Source: JAPPLB01 sp965218555
GTDB taxonomy: Bacteria > Acidobacteriota > Terriglobia > Bryobacterales > UBA6623
DNA: 64,000 bases
Reading direction: 5' to 3'
NCBI GenBank assembly: GCA_965218555.1
Contig: OZ244625.1
Coordinates: 1-64,000 of the forward strand
The notes beneath the pieces were generated by a model. That model saw only the letters and a list, made by a program, of their open reading frames with translations. It had not been told where the DNA came from and ran no database searches. How positions within the stretch are numbered: the first letter of the stretch is position 1; every line of letters starts with the position of its first letter. The translations under genes and the position numbers were made by a program. Below are positions 38,618 to 48,359 of this stretch, piece by piece.

Positions 38618-38944
38618 TTGTCGATGATCGGTAAGATCTTTCAGCTTGGCGCGTTCGTGATCGCTATTTCGGGCATCGGCGGCGCTGCGGAGGCCGAGCG
38701 ACTCGATCTGAATACCGCCACCGCGGAGGAACTGCGTGCGCTACCGGGCATCGGGTCCGAACGAGCCAAGATGATCCTGCGCGTACGTAAAAAAAGCGGT
38801 CCGTTCCGGTCTATCGAAGAGCTATTCTCGATTCCCCGCCTCACACGCCGGCAGTTCGAGCTGCTCAAGAGAAAGCTCTTCGTTGATCAAGAGAGGCTTG
38901 AACCACTCCGTCCCGGCCCACCTGCTGCGGTGCGCTCCGGCTAG
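38618..38944 (+). CDS. ComEA-like helix-hairpin-helix protein
   Basis: About 108 residues. A TTG at 38618 lies nine bases behind AGGAGG; ATG 38624 is the alternative. A hydrophobic leader (FQLGAFVIAISGIGGAA) is followed by one double helix-hairpin-helix DNA-binding domain (LDLNTATAEELRALPGIGSE; MILRVRKKSGPFRSIEELFS). ComEA binds incoming DNA during natural transformation. The protein has the minimal form, and no other competence gene is near, so DNA uptake is a suggestion only. Its stop overlaps that of the convergent lipoprotein gene in a shared CTAG. Confidence 0.8.
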   Translation: MSMIGKIFQLGAFVIAISGIGGAAEAERLDLNTATAEELRALPGIGSERAKMILRVRKKSGPFRSIEELFSIPRLTRRQFELLKRKLFVDQERLEPLRPGPPAAVRSG

Positions 38945-39666
38945 AGCGCCGGGCGCGTAAACGACTCGGGTTCAAGTGCTTCCGGCGAAATACGAATCGA
39001 ATGGATTGCCCCCTTGAACCAGAACACGCGGTTCAACCGGACGCCGATCGAGGTTCTTCCGCCTTCAAGGGGCGTAAAAGGAATCTCCGCCGAAAGCTCC
39101 TGTTTGCCGTCTACATAGTTCTTGAGCCGACCATCGTCGACGACATAAGCAAGGTGATACCAGCGATCACCCGGATGCAGCAATTCCGGGTCGATCAGGG
39201 CCTTGTTGGTATCTCCCTTCTGAACGAAGCTATCCAGATACCACCGGCCCTCCTCGGTGACGCGTGTTTCCAGCAGCACTCGCTCGCCGTCTGCAAAGCC
39301 GAAATGCAAGAAGCGTTGTTCCGGCGGCCCGTCGGAGGCCGGCAGAAACACCACTTCGAGAGTGAATGTGCGGAGACCTTCCAGCGGGTTGCTGTCGAGA
39401 AAGAACGCGTCATCCTCCCCATCGAAAAGGACCACCGGGCCGGCAGGGCTGTCCGTGAGAACCGGTTCGCTTGACATCGAAAGACCGACGGGCGGTGTCT
39501 CGAGAAAGTCCTTCAATACCCATCTCACCGGCTCGGGATCAACAACCGTCTCCGTCTCAGGAACGGAGCCGCAAGCCCATGACAGGGCGGCAATCCCCAA
39601 GGCGCTGCCATACTTCCAAACAGAAGTTGACAGGGAACCGCGTCGGCGGCGGGTCGTGGATCTCAT
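38941..39666 (-). CDS. LamG-like (concanavalin-fold) lipoprotein
   Basis: A 241-residue protein with a lipoprotein leader (YGSALGIAALSWAC). The mature part is a LamG/concanavalin A-like sandwich: DGEDDAFFLDSNPLEGLRTF, FLHFGFADGERVLLETRV, RWYHLAYVVDDGRLKNYVDG and IGVRLNRVFWFKGAIHSIRI. Such domains bind glycans or proteins, or sit as accessory domains; here it stands alone. It is likely anchored to the outer or inner membrane facing the periplasm. Confidence 0.82.
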   Translation of the reverse strand: MRSTTRRRRGSLSTSVWKYGSALGIAALSWACGSVPETETVVDPEPVRWVLKDFLETPPVGLSMSSEPVLTDSPAGPVVLFDGEDDAFFLDSNPLEGLRTFTLEVVFLPASDGPPEQRFLHFGFADGERVLLETRVTEEGRWYLDSFVQKGDTNKALIDPELLHPGDRWYHLAYVVDDGRLKNYVDGKQELSAEIPFTPLEGGRTSIGVRLNRVFWFKGAIHSIRISPEALEPESFTRPAL

Positions 39667-39713
39667 GGCGGTCTATTCTAACCGTTGACGGCTTCGATGA
39701 CCTGACGTCTTTT

Positions 39714-40889
39714 TCACAACCCCGCGGCATTTCGCCGCGCGACCATCGTGTCCTCGACTACCTTCTCGACGGCCTGCAAAAGCTCGCGTGGACTTCTGAT
39801 GCGAAACTGCGAACCGCCCCACGTCTTGACGGCGCGGCCCAACGTGGTATTCCACGGATGCCAGGCAAAATTGAAGTAGAACACCGGCGCGCGCGGCGGT
39901 TCGAGTAGCGTGACGCGCTCCTTGGGAATCTTTTTACCTTCCCAATGCTCGTAGCCGATAAAAACGATCGAGTCCGTCCGGTCATCGTTCCGCAACTCGT
40001 CGGACAGCAGCTTCTCGATAAAGTTCGTCTCGCTGTCCCGGGCCAAGTCGCGGAAGTCCACGGTTGCCGGGGCCAGCCGGCGCACCGCGGTACCCATCGC
40101 CTGAAAGTTGAAGTCCTCTTCATAGTCTGAGCGATAGAGGACTTTCTGGTCTTCTTGGCTGTATGCGACCAGCGCAAATTCGCCGAATTCCGGCCGCCGG
40201 AACAGATTGCGAATCACGGCCACCATCGGCGCGATCAGCCAGGGGCGCACGGTTGCCCGCCGCCTCGACCCCGTATCCAGGTTGAGGAACACTTTGAGAT
40301 TCAAATCGCCTCCGGCCAGCGATCGATCGACAGGTTCTTCCTGGCGGAACAGGTATGTCCGAGCCGGTCTGATTTCCCCCGGTTCCAGAGCCAATGGAAC
40401 GCCGCGGTCCCGCCGCCCGCGTTTGGCCTCGACTTTCCAAGCCACGGAGCAATAGCGCCCGTACCGCTCGGTCAGATGCCACGTTGCGCGATAAGACCCC
40501 TCACCCACGGCGAACGATCCACTCATTTCCACCGTTCCCTTGACGGTTTCAGGCACGGCCCCAGTCTCGACGAACTGCTCAATCGTCACCAGTTGGGCGC
40601 TCTCGGGAGATATCGGCTCGACGACAAGCTGAATCCTCCAGACGGTCTGCGGCCCGATCAACTCCTTGAAGGGAATCTCAACCCAATAGCCGGTATGCAG
40701 TCGGAACTCCAGGTCCAGGCGCGGCTTGAATTTCCTGACCTTGCAGCTAAGCTGCTTCGTTTGGACGAAGGTGATGTCAGGCGGCTGCTCCAGTTCGCGA
40801 ATCAACGCCGTGTTGCCGGCTTGTCCGAGCACTGCCGTTGCGCCGAGGCAAACCACGAGAGCCAGACGGATCAGCCGGGCAACAGCCAT
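39714..40889 (-). CDS. Exported protein of unknown function
   Basis: About 391 residues from ATG 40889, which opens a signal peptide (VARLIRLALVVCLGATAVLG). The open frame runs 51 codons further upstream, but that part falls in a dispersed intergenic repeat. The mature protein has a beta-rich N-terminal half (WVEIPFKELIGPQTVWRIQL) and a C-terminal half (SIVFIGYEHWEGKKIPKERV; FYFNFAWHPWNTTLGRAVK; SPRELLQAVEKVVE) that recalls the end of a von Willebrand A-like fold. No catalytic motif was recognised. Confidence 0.65.
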   Translation of the reverse strand: MAVARLIRLALVVCLGATAVLGQAGNTALIRELEQPPDITFVQTKQLSCKVRKFKPRLDLEFRLHTGYWVEIPFKELIGPQTVWRIQLVVEPISPESAQLVTIEQFVETGAVPETVKGTVEMSGSFAVGEGSYRATWHLTERYGRYCSVAWKVEAKRGRRDRGVPLALEPGEIRPARTYLFRQEEPVDRSLAGGDLNLKVFLNLDTGSRRRATVRPWLIAPMVAVIRNLFRRPEFGEFALVAYSQEDQKVLYRSDYEEDFNFQAMGTAVRRLAPATVDFRDLARDSETNFIEKLLSDELRNDDRTDSIVFIGYEHWEGKKIPKERVTLLEPPRAPVFYFNFAWHPWNTTLGRAVKTWGGSQFRIRSPRELLQAVEKVVEDTMVARRNAAGL

Positions 40890-40954
40890 TCCTTGAGCGG
40901 TCGGACACACGGGCCCACTTTTCTCCTCATGCGACGAGACAAAGAGCGTGCTAA

Positions 40955-41044
40955 GGCCGTCAGGACGAGGCGCGAGCCGCTTGGCGCGTGGAGGCGCGCC
41001 TGATCGTACATTGAACACGGCAAGCAAGCGCAACGAAGTCATGA
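40955..41044 (-). repeat. Dispersed intergenic repeat, copy A
   Basis: On the minus strand, from 41044 down, the sequence starts GACTTCGTTGCGCTTGC and continues with TTGCCGTGTTCAATGTAC and later CCTCGTCCTGACGGCC. A diverged copy lies on the plus strand at 44885-44980. Both are next to gene starts and neither has a coding role that could be supported. Confidence 0.65.
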
Positions 41045-41306
41045 CGGTTGTGCGAGAGTGGCCAGTGGTTCGTGGTTACTGACCCTTTTCCCTTCCTGAA
41101 CGCCGGTCACTGGCGACTGCTCATTGATGCCAAGCGGCCTTACCAGCGCGCTTCGACCGTCAGGCTTGAGGAAAGCAGGCTGGTATCGATCATCGACAAC
41201 TAGTCACTGCGGCGACTCCTCGATGAGTACGGACAGAGGCTCACGAAACCGTCCGATAGACGGCTGCGCCGCCTTTGCGTTTCATCCCGGTCGCGTTGAG
41301 CCGAAT

Positions 41307-43325
41307 TCATGCCCGACGCCGGTTGGGCAACCGCGATTCCGGGTCCCAGATGATTTCGCACTCAGGCAGCACCGCCTTGAGGCGCTCGTGACCCTCCTCG
41401 GTAATGAGCGTGTGATAAACATTGAGAAGCTCAAGCCGCGCAAACCGTCCCAACAGGCGCACGCCTCGATCGGTTACATAGGTATTGTCGAGGTTCAAGA
41501 CCCGAAGTTCCGCAAGTGCCTCCAGATGACACAGCCCGTCGTCGGTGACATCAGTGTGCTCGAGATTCAAACGCTTCAACCGGGTCAATTCCCCGACGAT
41601 CTCCAGGCCGGCGTCCGTGACGCGGGTACGCAGGAGGTCCAGTTCTTCCAACTTCGTAAGAGCGCTGAGGTGCGTCAGGCCGTCATCAGTGAACCGCCCG
41701 TACTTTAGCGACAAGCTTCGCAGGTTCGTCAGCGCCTTCAGGCCAGCCATCCCCTCGTCGCCGATGTCGACGCTTGTCAAGTCCAATCGTTCGAGACCTT
41801 TCAGCCGCTCCAGATGACGCATTCCTTGACCGGTAACATCGGTGTAAGCGAGACCCAGGTCTTCGAGCCAGGTCACTTGGCTCAACAACGCCAGCCCACG
41901 GTCATTGATCGGCGAGCCGCTCAACGTCAGCCTGCGCAGCGCGGTGGAATGCAACAGATGGGACAGACCTTCTCCCTCGATGTAGGTGTTCCGCAGCGAC
42001 AGGTTTTTCAGGTTCGTCAAACCCGCGAGGTGAAGAAGCCCCTGATCGGAAACGGCCGTGTTGTCGAGGCGCAGATCGCGCAAGCCCCGCAGCTCGGCCA
42101 CGTGCCGTAGGCCAAGGTCACCCACCTCCGTCGCTCCCAGATCGAGTTTCCATAAATCCGGAAGACCCTTCAGATGAGCCAACTCCTCGTCGCTGACCGC
42201 CGTCGAGAGCAGTGAGAGCGAGACCAGTTTGCCTCCTTGAAGGGAGGCTTCCCCGCCCCACTTCCGAACCCAAGCAGCCACCGACTCGGCATCGCCGGCC
42301 ACGGGAGGATTCGGATTCCGACTGAGTCGCGGTGGACGGAGCGAGACGTCAAGAAAGACTACTCGGGCATTCGGCAACGCCGCCCGCATCCGTTCCACTC
42401 CCGCTCGCGTAACACGCGTGTAGCGCAAATCGATTTCCCGAATGCTGGTCAACCCGTGCAGCTTTGCGAGGCCCGCATTGCTGATCTTCGTTCGATAGAG
42501 ATTCAACTCCTCGATCGCCGTAAGCCCCTGCAAGTAGTCGAGCCCCACGTCGGTCAGGCCCGTCCCCATCAGATTGAGCTTGCGCAGGCCCCCGAGACTG
42601 CGCAGATGCACGAGCCCCGTGTCGCTGAGATTCGTCTCATGCAGGTCGAGCTCGATCAATCCCGAGAAACCAGCCAACACTGCTGCTCCTTCATCCGTAA
42701 TGAATGTGTCGCCCAGGCGCAGTCGTCTGAGTGTCCGCCGATCCGAGATCGCACGCAGCCCCTCGTCATCGAACTGCGAAAGGGTAGCATCCAATGACTC
42801 CAACCGCCGGAAGGGCGCCAATGCGTGACCCTTCACCGCCGTCTGCCTTAGAACCAACTCCCGCAAGTCCGTCAGTTCGCTGATTTCTTCCAGGCCCTCA
42901 TCTTTGAACCGGATGTTGTCCAGAAAGTGGTAGCTGAAAGTAAGCTTTTGAAGCGTATGGATGCCGGAAAGATGCCCCAATTCGCGGGTGAGATCCTTGC
43001 CGCCGTCGGCATTCCGGTTCCAGATGGGCGCGGGGAGATGGAGTGCTTTCAGCCGCGACAGCCCCTTGAGGCGCGACAAGTCCTCCGGAACGACATTCGT
43101 TCCAACGAGATCAAGTCCGGTCAACCTGACATCGGATGCCGGGAGGCTGTCGGTGTTCCGAACCCAGCCTGACGAGCATTCCACCTCGACCCCGCCACCC
43201 ATCGCCAGAGCCCACTCGGCGACGCGCCGGTCAACCTCAGCCGCGCCGGAGACGCTCGACGAAAGCAAGGTTGCCAACGCTGGAACCAGTACCCGGTACA
43301 CGCAATCTACGGGAAAACCCGTCAC
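41307..43325 (-). CDS. Exported leucine-rich repeat protein with internal duplication
   Basis: A 672-residue protein with a signal peptide (VLVPALATLLSSSVSGAA) built almost wholly of about 24-residue LRRs of the cysteine-containing/RNase-inhibitor-like type (LxxLxxLxLxxTxVTDxGLxxL). Two similar blocks are visible, each opened by a Trp/Gly cap (VAEWALAMGGGVEVE near residue 32; VAAWVRKWGGEASLQ near residue 340). It probably mediates protein binding outside the cytoplasm. The start is a GTG; TACAAT lies 15 bases upstream on its strand. Similar proteins are frequent in Planctomycetes and some Acidobacteria. Confidence 0.88.
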   Translation of the reverse strand: MTGFPVDCVYRVLVPALATLLSSSVSGAAEVDRRVAEWALAMGGGVEVECSSGWVRNTDSLPASDVRLTGLDLVGTNVVPEDLSRLKGLSRLKALHLPAPIWNRNADGGKDLTRELGHLSGIHTLQKLTFSYHFLDNIRFKDEGLEEISELTDLRELVLRQTAVKGHALAPFRRLESLDATLSQFDDEGLRAISDRRTLRRLRLGDTFITDEGAAVLAGFSGLIELDLHETNLSDTGLVHLRSLGGLRKLNLMGTGLTDVGLDYLQGLTAIEELNLYRTKISNAGLAKLHGLTSIREIDLRYTRVTRAGVERMRAALPNARVVFLDVSLRPPRLSRNPNPPVAGDAESVAAWVRKWGGEASLQGGKLVSLSLLSTAVSDEELAHLKGLPDLWKLDLGATEVGDLGLRHVAELRGLRDLRLDNTAVSDQGLLHLAGLTNLKNLSLRNTYIEGEGLSHLLHSTALRRLTLSGSPINDRGLALLSQVTWLEDLGLAYTDVTGQGMRHLERLKGLERLDLTSVDIGDEGMAGLKALTNLRSLSLKYGRFTDDGLTHLSALTKLEELDLLRTRVTDAGLEIVGELTRLKRLNLEHTDVTDDGLCHLEALAELRVLNLDNTYVTDRGVRLLGRFARLELLNVYHTLITEEGHERLKAVLPECEIIWDPESRLPNRRRA

Positions 43326-43597
43326 CCCAAACCTGCCGGAATTGTATCAGAGCCCCCCCAGTTCATCCTCCAAGAGGACTTCCGGCATTTTGTTGCGACG
43401 AGCGGCGTCCGGCAGGTTGTCGTTCACGTTGTCCGAAGCTGAGCCGTAGGCGGAGTGATGAACTTGGGAGAGCGGCCAAGAGATTACGGAAGAAAAAAAG
43501 AGAGGACTCGTGGAGTGAACAGCGCCCTGCGGAAACCGGGACGTACGACCACCTCGAGACGGCGTCGCAGTGAGTTTCACGGAGTTCAGCTTGGAGA
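43326..43597. other. Intergenic region, nothing recognised
   Basis: This 272-bp stretch between the oxidoreductase and LRR genes holds the LRR gene's likely -10 box (TACAAT on the minus strand, 43341-43346). A short minus-strand frame ending NKMPEVLLEDELGGL has protein-like character but no recognisable start or family. Confidence 0.35.
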
Positions 43598-44740
43598 TTA
43601 TCCCGAGTTCATCATCTCGTCCCAGGTCACTGTACGACCGGTATCCATCGCCATTCGCCCCAGAATAGCGGTGAGCGTGCTCTCCGCTCCGCGAATGCCG
43701 ACATTTTCGGTCTTGCCTTCGACGATGCGCTGCACGAACGCCTCCATCGAGTCGAGATCGATGGGACGCGGGGCGTCCTGATGCAGCACGTCGTCGCGGT
43801 CGCGATAGTGCTTCCAGTAACCCCGGGCGGTCTCGACCATTGAGGCGGATCCCCAAACGCGTTCATGAACCTCCCGGTAGAAGCGCGGCATGATGTGAGA
43901 CCCGACCAGTGTCGCTCGGATGTTGTCGGGATATTCAAAAACGACGGAGATGTGATCTCCCATATCACCCGCCTTTTTGATCGTTCGACCGCCTCCGGCT
44001 ACCGCCTTGATCGGGTGTTGGTCGCCGAGAGACCAGTTGAGAACATCGATCGAGTGACAATAGGTTTCGACAACGATGTCCCCGTAGAGGTCGCGCCACC
44101 ACTTCCATTCGCGAATTTTGTCGTGGAGTGTTCCAGGACGTTCTCGCAGGGGTTCGTTACCGGTGACGGTGCCTTTGAGAAAGTGGGCCTCAGCTTGCCG
44201 GATCTTGCCGAGCCCGCCCGAGTCGATCACTTTGCGGGCTTGCTTATAGGTCCAGCCGTAGCGCTGCTGGAACCCGAACGTGACGTTGAGTCCGGGCTTG
44301 GCTGAGTCGGAGGCCTTCATGACCCGCTTGCAGGCCGCGACGTCGACGCCGGCGGGCTTCTCCACGTAGACGTGCTTGCCGGCTCTGACGGCTGCCTCCA
44401 AATGCTCGGCATGCAGAAACACCGGTGTTGCGATGATGACCGCGTCGATTTCGTCGCTCACGAGCATCTCGTTGTAGTCCAGGTAGATTTTTGGATTCTC
44501 AATCGGGATGTTCTGCTTGGCCTTTGCGATCTGTTCCTCAAAGAGGTCGCACAACGCGACGAGCCGCGCTCCCGGGACCTTGACCAAGTGGCTCGACAGA
44601 CGGCTTCCTCGTCCGCCGGAGCCGAGGAGCCCGACCCGAACCTCCGAGTTCGCGGCGCTTCCGCGAACCGCCGCGAAGGGAACCATCGCCGCTGCTCTCA
44701 CAAGATTGCGTCTACTGATATGTGCTTCTCTGGGTTTCAT
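43598..44740 (-). CDS. Tat-exported Gfo/Idh/MocA-family oxidoreductase
   Basis: A 380-residue protein starting at ATG 44740 with a Tat-type leader (SRRNLVRAAAMVPFAAVRG). The NAD-binding domain (RVGLLGSGGRGSRLSSHL; VALCDLFEEQ) carries the EKPAGVDVAACK motif with the conserved Lys. The C-terminal domain has GDIVVETYCHSIDVLNWSLG. It is a second family member in the window, different in sequence from the one at 32.5 kb. Redox chemistry on a sugar or cyclitol is likely; the substrate cannot be named. Confidence 0.9.
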   Translation of the reverse strand: MKPREAHISRRNLVRAAAMVPFAAVRGSAANSEVRVGLLGSGGRGSRLSSHLVKVPGARLVALCDLFEEQIAKAKQNIPIENPKIYLDYNEMLVSDEIDAVIIATPVFLHAEHLEAAVRAGKHVYVEKPAGVDVAACKRVMKASDSAKPGLNVTFGFQQRYGWTYKQARKVIDSGGLGKIRQAEAHFLKGTVTGNEPLRERPGTLHDKIREWKWWRDLYGDIVVETYCHSIDVLNWSLGDQHPIKAVAGGGRTIKKAGDMGDHISVVFEYPDNIRATLVGSHIMPRFYREVHERVWGSASMVETARGYWKHYRDRDDVLHQDAPRPIDLDSMEAFVQRIVEGKTENVGIRGAESTLTAILGRMAMDTGRTVTWDEMMNSG

Positions 44741-45308
44741 CGCTAGTATCCATTCAACAGGCCTGAAGCCGATCGTTTCTTGATGTATCCGCCGAGTCTC
44801 ACGTGCGCCGGACTGCGCAGATGGTGGCAGAAGTGCTAGCCTGCATTCCTGACCACCTGACGGCCGAAGCACGCGATAAGACCGCCATGACTTCGTTGCT
44901 ATTGCTTGCCGTGCTCAATGTACTGTCACGTACACCTGCGCGCGCGCGCCAAGCGGCGTGCACCTCGTCCTGACGGCCCTCTCTCGCACCTCACCTCGCA
45001 ACTTGGTGAGAAATGCAGGCTCCACATCGGGCAATGTTAGCATACACAAGCAGACCGCCGGTGACCGGAATCCAGCCTGACCGGCAATAATAAGCCGGTC
45101 CCCAAAACCAAATCTCCGGAGGCTCAAAAGGCTTGTGTTCGGCGCTTGCGAAATATGGTCCGGGAAATTTTTGGGGCCGCTACAACTTGCGCCTCACCAT
45201 TGCCGCTGGTGAAATCATCGAGCATCCAGACGTTCTGCGTCGCGAGTGGCGTCTCGGGCCTAGGATACGAATCGCTGGGCCTGTGCCGCGAAAACCGGGC
45301 TCGCTGCT
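44741..45308. other. 568-bp intergenic region
   Basis: No gene was recognised between the oxidoreductase start and the end of the DUF1501 gene. It contains copy B of the dispersed repeat (44885-44980). A 70-codon minus-strand frame at 44915-45127 crosses that repeat and has no protein signature. Confidence 0.4.
44885..44980 (+). repeat. Dispersed intergenic repeat, copy B
   Basis: Starts GACTTCGTTGCTATTGC, continues TTGCCGTGCTCAATGTAC and CCTCGTCCTGACGGCC. By eye it matches copy A (40955-41044, opposite strand) over roughly 90 bases with scattered differences and small gaps. Confidence 0.65.
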
Positions 45309-46733
45309 TTAGGTTAGAATCTCGCGCACAACGCGCCCGTGAACGTCGGTCAGGCGCTGTTCGCGGCCCCCAAAACGGTAGACGAGTTTTTCGTGGTCGA
45401 GGCCCAGGAGATGCAGAATAGTGGCGTGCAGATCATGGATCGTCACGGGATCAGCGGCTACCTGATCGCCCAACTCGTCCGTCTCACCATAGGTCACGCC
45501 CCCCTTGACGCCGCCGCCGGCCATCCAGATCGTGAAACAGAAGGGATGATGGTCGCGTCCGTCGCCGTTGCCGGTGTCGGGCGTGCGTCCGAACTCACCG
45601 GACCAGACAAGGAGCGTCTGCTCAAAAAGTCCTCTCGACTTCAAGTCCTGGATCAAACCCGCAATGGCCTGGTCGGTGACGAAAGCATTTTTTTCGTGGT
45701 CCTTCTTCAGATTGCTGTGTTGATCCCAGGTGCCGTTCATGCCAAACAAGTTCGGGCAGGTCACCTCCACGAATCTCACGCCCGCCTCGACGAGCTTCCG
45801 TGCGCGCAAGCACTGTAACCCGTACAGCCGCTTCGGCTTATCCTCGGAATCGAGGCCGTACAGCCGCTTCGTCGCCTTCGATTCCTTCGCGAGGGCCAAC
45901 ACATCCGGCACCAACGACTGCATGCGGTACGCCATCTCATAGTTGGCAATTGCGGATTCCACGCTATCGCCGCTCGTGCTTTGCTGGAAGTCCCGGTCCT
46001 GCTGCAGCAAGGCGTCGAGCTTGACTCTTTGCACGCGCCGGTCTTTGTCCGCGGGAGCGATATTGTCCATGGGCGGACCTTCATCCCGGATGTGCGTAGC
46101 TTGGTGCGTCGCGGGCAGAAACCCGTTCGAGAAGTTCTCGATACCACCAGGTGGAATGGACGCATCCCGCAAGAGGACGTAGCCCGGCAGGTTCTTGTTC
46201 TGGCTCCCCAGCCCGTAGTTCACCCACGAACCGAGACTCGGGAAGCCCCCGAAGTTGCGTCCGGTGTGCAGGAACACATTGCCCCGTGCGTGCAGCGGGA
46301 ACTCCGATTTCATCGACCTTACAATCGCCAAGTCGTCCACCCAACGCGCCGTATGTGGAAACAGCTCGCTGACAGGAGCACCGCATTGTCCGTAATGCTT
46401 GAACTCCCACAGGCATCGCAGCCACTTGCGGTCGGGACCGGCGAGGTAGTTGTCGAGCTTCGCCGGTTTGCCGTCCAGCTCGGCCAGTTTCGGCTTCGGA
46501 TCAAAGCTCTCCATGTGCGAAACGCCGCCGGGCATAAAGAGGAAAATGACGTTCGTAGCTTTCGCCCTGAAGTGAGGCTGAAGCAGTCGGCCGTCGGCCA
46601 TCGCTTCCGCGGTGACCAGCGCCGAGAAAGAGAGATACCCGAAGCCGTTCGAGGCCAGTCTGAGTGCGTCACGCCGCGTCATGGCCCGAACACTTCCTGG
46701 ACAACCGGCGTTGCTGAGGAGTCGGCGCTTCAT
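45309..46733 (-). CDS. DUF1501 (sulfatase-like fold) exported protein
   Basis: About 474 residues from ATG 46733; ATG 46682 is also possible. The family start is present (a CPG, then MTRRDALRLASNGFGYL as a Tat-like leader), followed by NVIFLFMPGGVSHMESFDPK, LARGNVFLHTGRN-like HARGNVFLHTGRNFGGFPS, VWSGEFGRTPDTGNGDGRDH and HATILHLLGLDHEKL. DUF1501 proteins share the alkaline-phosphatase superfamily fold and are usually encoded next to a DUF1549/DUF1553 protein. Here only the last 65 codons of that partner remain, about 1.4 kb upstream. Confidence 0.92.
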   Translation of the reverse strand: MKRRLLSNAGCPGSVRAMTRRDALRLASNGFGYLSFSALVTAEAMADGRLLQPHFRAKATNVIFLFMPGGVSHMESFDPKPKLAELDGKPAKLDNYLAGPDRKWLRCLWEFKHYGQCGAPVSELFPHTARWVDDLAIVRSMKSEFPLHARGNVFLHTGRNFGGFPSLGSWVNYGLGSQNKNLPGYVLLRDASIPPGGIENFSNGFLPATHQATHIRDEGPPMDNIAPADKDRRVQRVKLDALLQQDRDFQQSTSGDSVESAIANYEMAYRMQSLVPDVLALAKESKATKRLYGLDSEDKPKRLYGLQCLRARKLVEAGVRFVEVTCPNLFGMNGTWDQHSNLKKDHEKNAFVTDQAIAGLIQDLKSRGLFEQTLLVWSGEFGRTPDTGNGDGRDHHPFCFTIWMAGGGVKGGVTYGETDELGDQVAADPVTIHDLHATILHLLGLDHEKLVYRFGGREQRLTDVHGRVVREILT

Positions 46734-46916
46734 CTCGATCTCTTGGTCGCAGCTCTCAGAACCTGAGGGTCCGGAATCTCCTGGCGCTTTCTCCACAGTA
46801 AGTCTTCCTGATATTGCGGCCTCTTCTTCATTTGCTTTCACCTCGACGACTCGATGACGTGAAGCATAACACCTGCGTTCAGGGGTACGAAGCGAAGCGT
46901 TCCCTGCAACGCATTG

Positions 46917-47938
46917 TCATGTGTGTTCTTCAAGATATTTTACTAACTCTTTAGCTAAGTGGTCCGCTTCTGCCAACGACAAATATGGAACCTTGATCGT
47001 ACGCGCCCAAAAGAAGTTTTTACCCGTAACTTCAGACACTGTTTTAAACGGCATGGCCTTGAACTCTTTGCTTCTTTCGGGGACCGGGGTGATGAACTCG
47101 ACATCTCGATACAGTGTTGTGGAATCGGGAGCCTGAATCGAGCTATTCTTGACCCTAGCCGCCGCAACAATGCCCTCCCATCTTGTGAGAAGAACACAAT
47201 ATCGCCGGAGTAGACATACTCAACAAAACGCTTAGCATCTCCGAAGGCTGCTACTCGGGAATTCTCTATCATGTACCAAATTGATTCTTCGTTGTAACTC
47301 CGATTGGTATCGAACAGAACGCCTTTCGAATAAGCCGGGTTTTTGTGCTTGTCGTACGGCAGTGCGAAGAACTCGAAGTATCGTTCCCCTCCTAGCTCGT
47401 ATATCCGGTAAGGAAGGAATCTGATGGAGATACCCTCTTCATACCAATATTCGACGGAATTAACTAGATTTTCGTCAACAGCGCTGCCGATTATAAACAG
47501 ATGTTGCTGATTGTTTATCTCCTTTATGTCTAATGGGTGTTCAAGGTTGAATGCATCCTGATGCGCACGAAGGAGACCAGATTGACTTCCGGAGTATTGC
47601 TGATATTTTGCTTCAAGTTGCGTGAAGCTCCACTGGCTAGCATTCTGGGCATAACGTAACACTTGATGCACCGCCTCCTCACCGGCGGCACCACGTTTCA
47701 GTTCAAAAATCGTGAGTTCGCCCTTCCCGTTTAGAGCATAGATATCGGCTTCTGCTTGGCGTTGCCGCTCCCGAAATATAGGCATTAAACTGGCATCTTC
47801 GAACAAGACCCCGAGAATGTTCTGTGCAATGAGTTCTTCCAGATCCTTTTCGAGTCGGCCGAAGCTTGAAAAGTCTTTGAAGGCAACTGGTTCGATCTTG
47901 TCAAATTTGCTGTTGGTCGAGTTAAGTTTGTAAAGCAT
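46917..47938 (-). pseudogene. AT-rich PD-(D/E)XK-type nuclease gene with a frameshift
   Basis: From ATG 47938 the frame encodes a nuclease-like domain with ADIYALNGKGELTIFELKRG (the D...ExK pattern, residues about 70-90). At about 47182, after GDIVFFSQ, the frame is lost; the other frame continues as WEGIVAAARVKNSSIQAP, then VPYLSLAEADHLAKELVKYL, ending at TGA 46917. The second half resembles a PUA/EVE-like C-terminal domain. A one-base loss explains it. The whole gene is clearly poorer in GC than its neighbours and separates the DUF1501 gene from its DUF1553 partner, so it is a likely foreign insertion, perhaps from a restriction-type defence set. Confidence 0.75.
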
Positions 47939-48163
47939 CGGTGTTATCTCCAGTCTAAAGATTCCCGCTTCGGGCAACAGAGCTTTGATAAGATAGCCCG
48001 ACCCCGAATACTAAATCATCAGCTTCACATACGGTTCCATTGTTGTTCTCTTATCGCTGGTAGCGAACTGAGGCCGTGCGTCATGAAATGCCCGTTACCC
48101 GGCTTGCGGATAAGCAACATCGCAAAGCCGGCTGGGCCAAGCCTCCCTCTTCCCTTCACCAGT

Positions 48164-48359
48164 CTATTGCATATAGAGAAACTCCTTGAGATTCAGAACC
48201 GCGTGAGCCAGATCTTTCCACACCGCCAGGCTCGACAGCAATTCCTCCCGCGGAACCTGATGCAAACCGGCCAACTTGGCGGCGAGTCCGCGGAAGCGCT
48301 CTTGCTCCTGAGAACTTGGGCCGCGGCCCAAAACTGTGCGGAACAGACTATCGATGCGC
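48164..48359 (-). pseudogene. DUF1553 protein, C-terminal remnant cut by IS21
   Basis: The minus-strand frame ending at TAG 48164 encodes RIDSLFRTVLGRGPSSQEQE, then REELLSSLAVWKDLAHAVLN and LKEFLYMQ, the usual end of DUF1549/DUF1553 proteins (xLYLxxLGRxPTxxE...WxDLxxALLNSxEFL). Upstream it runs straight into the end of an IS21 element at 48360; the rest of this normally 700-1000-residue protein is not found beyond the element. It would have been the partner of the DUF1501 gene. Confidence 0.85.
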
